From Candidatus Acidianus copahuensis (lineage in GTDB: Archaea > Thermoproteota > Thermoprotei_A > Sulfolobales > Sulfolobaceae): a DNA stretch of 24,791 nucleotides. Made by a program: the position numbers and the translations under genes. Each line of letters opens with the position of its first letter. The stretch's first letter is position 1. Below are positions 23,058 to 24,791 of the stretch, in pieces. The notes under the pieces were generated by a model that was not told the DNA's origin, ran no database searches, and saw nothing but the letters and a program-made list of their open reading frames with translations. Where the stretch lies: NCBI RefSeq assembly GCF_000632495.1, contig NZ_JFZT01000036.1, forward strand, positions 1-24,791, read 5' to 3'.

Positions 23058-24089
23058 TCATAATCTTTTTGATGCTTCCTTGTATACAGGATCTAGAAAA
23101 GCGTAATCCTTTATTATACTCATCTTTTCTAAGTTTCTTAGAATACTACTTAGTGTTCTTGTGGATATGCTCCCCTTCTCTTTCTGCATTAGACATCTTT
23201 CTACTTTGCTCCATGTATTTTCACCGTCTGCTATGCATTTAAGTACTATCAAGTATCTATGAGATAATCCTTCTAAACTCTTCAATTCAGCTAAAGATAT
23301 ATTAATTGCCATCTCCTTGATTTCATCAAAGTCTCTCTTCCTAGAATAATCTAAGCCAAATAACGATAGCCAACCAACTATTCCATCGAATAGTTCATAT
23401 GCCTTGTGTATTTCCCTTTCGCTAACTTTAGCTCCAAGCTCTTCAAAGCCCTTCCTAAGAAACTCCTTTGAGTTAGCCTCATCAAACCTCTGAAGATTAA
23501 CTTCTACAGCATGTCTACCATAAAGTGGAGAAGAGGGATCGTCTATCCTTAAAAAGTCTAGAAGCGTTCCAACTTCTGAACCCGTGAGTATAAATGTGAT
23601 TTTATCATCATAGTCATAGGCATGGGCTATGGCATTTTTTACTTCCTCAGAGAGCGGACCTCTCAAGTTCTGAGCCTCGTCCATGGCAATAACTATTCTC
23701 CTTAAGTTTAGTCTATCGAAGAGTTCAGCAATACTTAACGAATCTCTTCCCTTCCAACTAATTTCTACTTCATTACCCAGAATTTTTATACCCCTTAAAC
23801 CTTTAAGAAGTTCCAGTACTTTCTGATCCCTTGGTAACGATCTTGCTAGTAAAGAATAAAGTTCTCCTCTCGAATAATTTTTTCTCAAAGATCTTAAATC
23901 TAAAATAATTGATGATATACCACTTTCCTTTATTGCTACATTTAGCACAGAGGTCTTTCCTATCCTCCTAATCCCTAATAGTAAGATTAAAGGAGAGTCC
24001 TTTTCTATTGCGTCGATGATCTCCTGGAGTTCTTTTTCTCTGTCATAGAGATCTTTTCTACTTTTTTTAGGTCGATCTGAAAATAACAA
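23058..24089 (-). CDS. Archaeal AAA ATPase (ATPase_2 family) with C-terminal winged helix
   Basis: The 343-residue protein has Walker A GIRRIGKTS (39-47), Walker B IVIAMDEAQNL (132-142), sensor 1 FILTGSEVG (166-174) and LYGR (189-192), all typical of the STAND-like archaeal ATPase family. Residues about 270-343 form a winged-helix domain (SISTRTLSSILRNLEKMSII then DPVYKEASK). Such proteins are common in Sulfolobales, often in many copies. Their role is mostly unknown; DNA binding or stress and defence switching has been suggested. The start is a TTG at 24089: no ATG or GTG lies upstream in frame before a stop. A palindrome overlaps this start and a direct repeat spans the TATA region, so I infer that the gene is regulated there, perhaps by its own winged helix. 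It stands alone, flanked by transposon debris on both sides. Confidence 0.88.
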   Translation of the reverse strand: MLFSDRPKKSRKDLYDREKELQEIIDAIEKDSPLILLLGIRRIGKTSVLNVAIKESGISSIILDLRSLRKNYSRGELYSLLARSLPRDQKVLELLKGLRGIKILGNEVEISWKGRDSLSIAELFDRLNLRRIVIAMDEAQNLRGPLSEEVKNAIAHAYDYDDKITFILTGSEVGTLLDFLRIDDPSSPLYGRHAVEVNLQRFDEANSKEFLRKGFEELGAKVSEREIHKAYELFDGIVGWLSLFGLDYSRKRDFDEIKEMAINISLAELKSLEGLSHRYLIVLKCIADGENTWSKVERCLMQKEKGSISTRTLSSILRNLEKMSIIKDYAFLDPVYKEASKRL

Positions 24090-24128
24090 CTTTCGCCCCG
24101 AAAGTTATATTTTACCCCGAAAGTTATA
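24088..24128 (-). promoter_or_regulatory. Palindrome and direct-repeat operator at the AAA ATPase promoter
   Basis: AACTTTCGCCCCGAAAGTT (24088-24106) is a perfect eight-base inverted repeat that overlaps the TTG start. CCCCGAAAGTTATA occurs twice, at 24096-24109 and 24115-24128, 19 bases apart. The half-site CGAAAGTT is therefore present three times in 41 bases, with TATA-like cores (TATATT, ATTTATAAC) within and just beyond it. The GC-rich half-sites stand out in AT-rich DNA. Confidence 0.7.
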
Positions 24129-24129
24129 A

Positions 24130-24791
24130 ATCTTTAAGTAGTAAATAGGAAGAGTTTTTCCATACAGCATTTATCTTGATGAGAGTAAAAGATATCCATA
24201 ACAGTAAGGATATGTTACTCACCATAACGTTGTAGGTCATTCTTGCGCTAATGAACAAAGGTTAAAAGATAGACCTAGCTAGTGTTAGCGCGTAAGATGC
24301 ATGACCCCTAGAGTGGATATCAGTCTACTTCTATGAAGAGATATGAAAAAGGACAGACAAAAGGGTTAACACAGCTAAGTCTAACTTAGGAAACAGACGA
24401 GCAATCAACTCTTATTAAATTTGTTCAAAGCGTTAATGTTTTCAATACTTCGCTTAAAATTTCACGTTTTATTCATGGTACAAAGGTGAAGAGTTTAAGG
24501 GATATAACGTAGATCTTACGCCTTTGCTTATAGTAGTTATTTCTAGTGGATGAGGAAGATGTTAAGATGTCAAAGGAGAAAGCGGGGAAGTAGATCAGAA
24601 GTTAATCCAGCATGTATACATCAAGGTTCTATCCACGTTATAGTTATATGAAAAAGAAATCATTTCTATTCTCGATTTCTACTTTTATCTAAAGTCTTAT
24701 CACGCGCTGGTTTAGACCCACCCTTTATGCTACAAAGTTAAATCTTTCTATACTCTATTGTGTTTTGAACTGAAGGAGAGAAAAATCTACC
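24130..24791. other. Gene-free region with coding relics
   Basis: No intact gene reaches into or starts in these 662 bases. A plus-strand stretch from 24246 shares CGCTAATGAACAAA and flanks with 10331-10400. After it one plus-strand frame reads LEWISVYFYEEI and RVNTAKSNLGNRRAIN between stops, and from about 24460 another reads FTFYSWYKGEEFKGYNVDLT. These look like remains of a transposase or TnpB-like gene. A short inverted repeat (ATATCC with GGATAT) lies at 24192-24213. Confidence 0.4.

Noticed and set aside
1..24791. CRISPR array, tRNA or rRNA genes
   Set aside because: No regularly spaced repeats were found, and no cloverleaf-like sequence or rRNA-like GC-rich block was noticed on reading either strand.

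Overview
The window looks like chromosomal DNA of a thermoacidophilic archaeon of the order Sulfolobales (Sulfolobus, Sulfurisphaera, Acidianus or Metallosphaera-like). The reasons are AT-rich DNA, TATA boxes about 25-30 bases before most first-gene starts (so probably leaderless mRNAs), GGTGA-type ribosome sites only inside operons, and characteristic proteins: sulerythrin (a rubrerythrin without rubredoxin domain), a DUF973 membrane protein, a GTP-type PEP carboxykinase, a four-CBS protein and an archaeal AAA ATPase.

Layout. 1-1285 (-): the 5' part of an APC amino acid permease that runs off the left edge. 1286-2417: a small four-helix membrane protein gene (1731-2156) lying between two inverted copies of a decayed repeat. 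2418-6406 (+): MFS transporter, class II glutamine amidotransferase and PEP carboxykinase, each with its own promoter. 6415-8423 (-): a two-gene LutA/LutB-like iron-sulfur oxidoreductase operon, convergent with pckG. 8635-9384 (+): CBS protein. 9385-10606: remains of an IS200/IS605 element with a broken tnpB. 10607-11422 (-): DUF973 protein. 11937-14118 (-): sulerythrin, GlpC-like Fe-S protein and DUF3501 protein in one tight operon. 14920-15645 (+): glycerophosphodiester phosphodiesterase. 16632-20042 (-): large MMPL/RND membrane protein. 20464-22265 (-): U32 peptidase-family protein followed by an overlapping metallo-beta-lactamase-fold hydrolase. 23058-24089 (-): AAA ATPase with a C-terminal winged helix and a clear palindromic/direct-repeat site at its start. 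24130-24791: no intact gene.

How the genes work together. PEP carboxykinase opens gluconeogenesis, and the convergent LutAB-like pair could oxidise lactate or another 2-hydroxy acid and feed carbon into it (inference). The sulerythrin operon combines a di-iron peroxidase-type protein with a two-cluster Fe-S protein and DUF3501, a set known to recur in genomes and probably an electron-transfer peroxide defence unit. The transporters, GDPD and MMPL protein act at the cell surface.

About a quarter of the window is gene-poor. Much of that is transposon debris: four copies of one decayed repeat family (about 1508-1650, 2157-2205, 20165-20262, 22757-22876), the IS605 relic, and a fragment near 24240 that shares sequence with part of the IS605 relic. 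I found no CRISPR array, tRNA, rRNA, or intact insertion sequence. I did not find a convincing wholly new multi-gene system. The best leads are the operator at the AAA ATPase, the probable AUA start of the MBL gene, the Cys-to-Ser change in the PEPCK loop, and the repeat-flanked small membrane gene.
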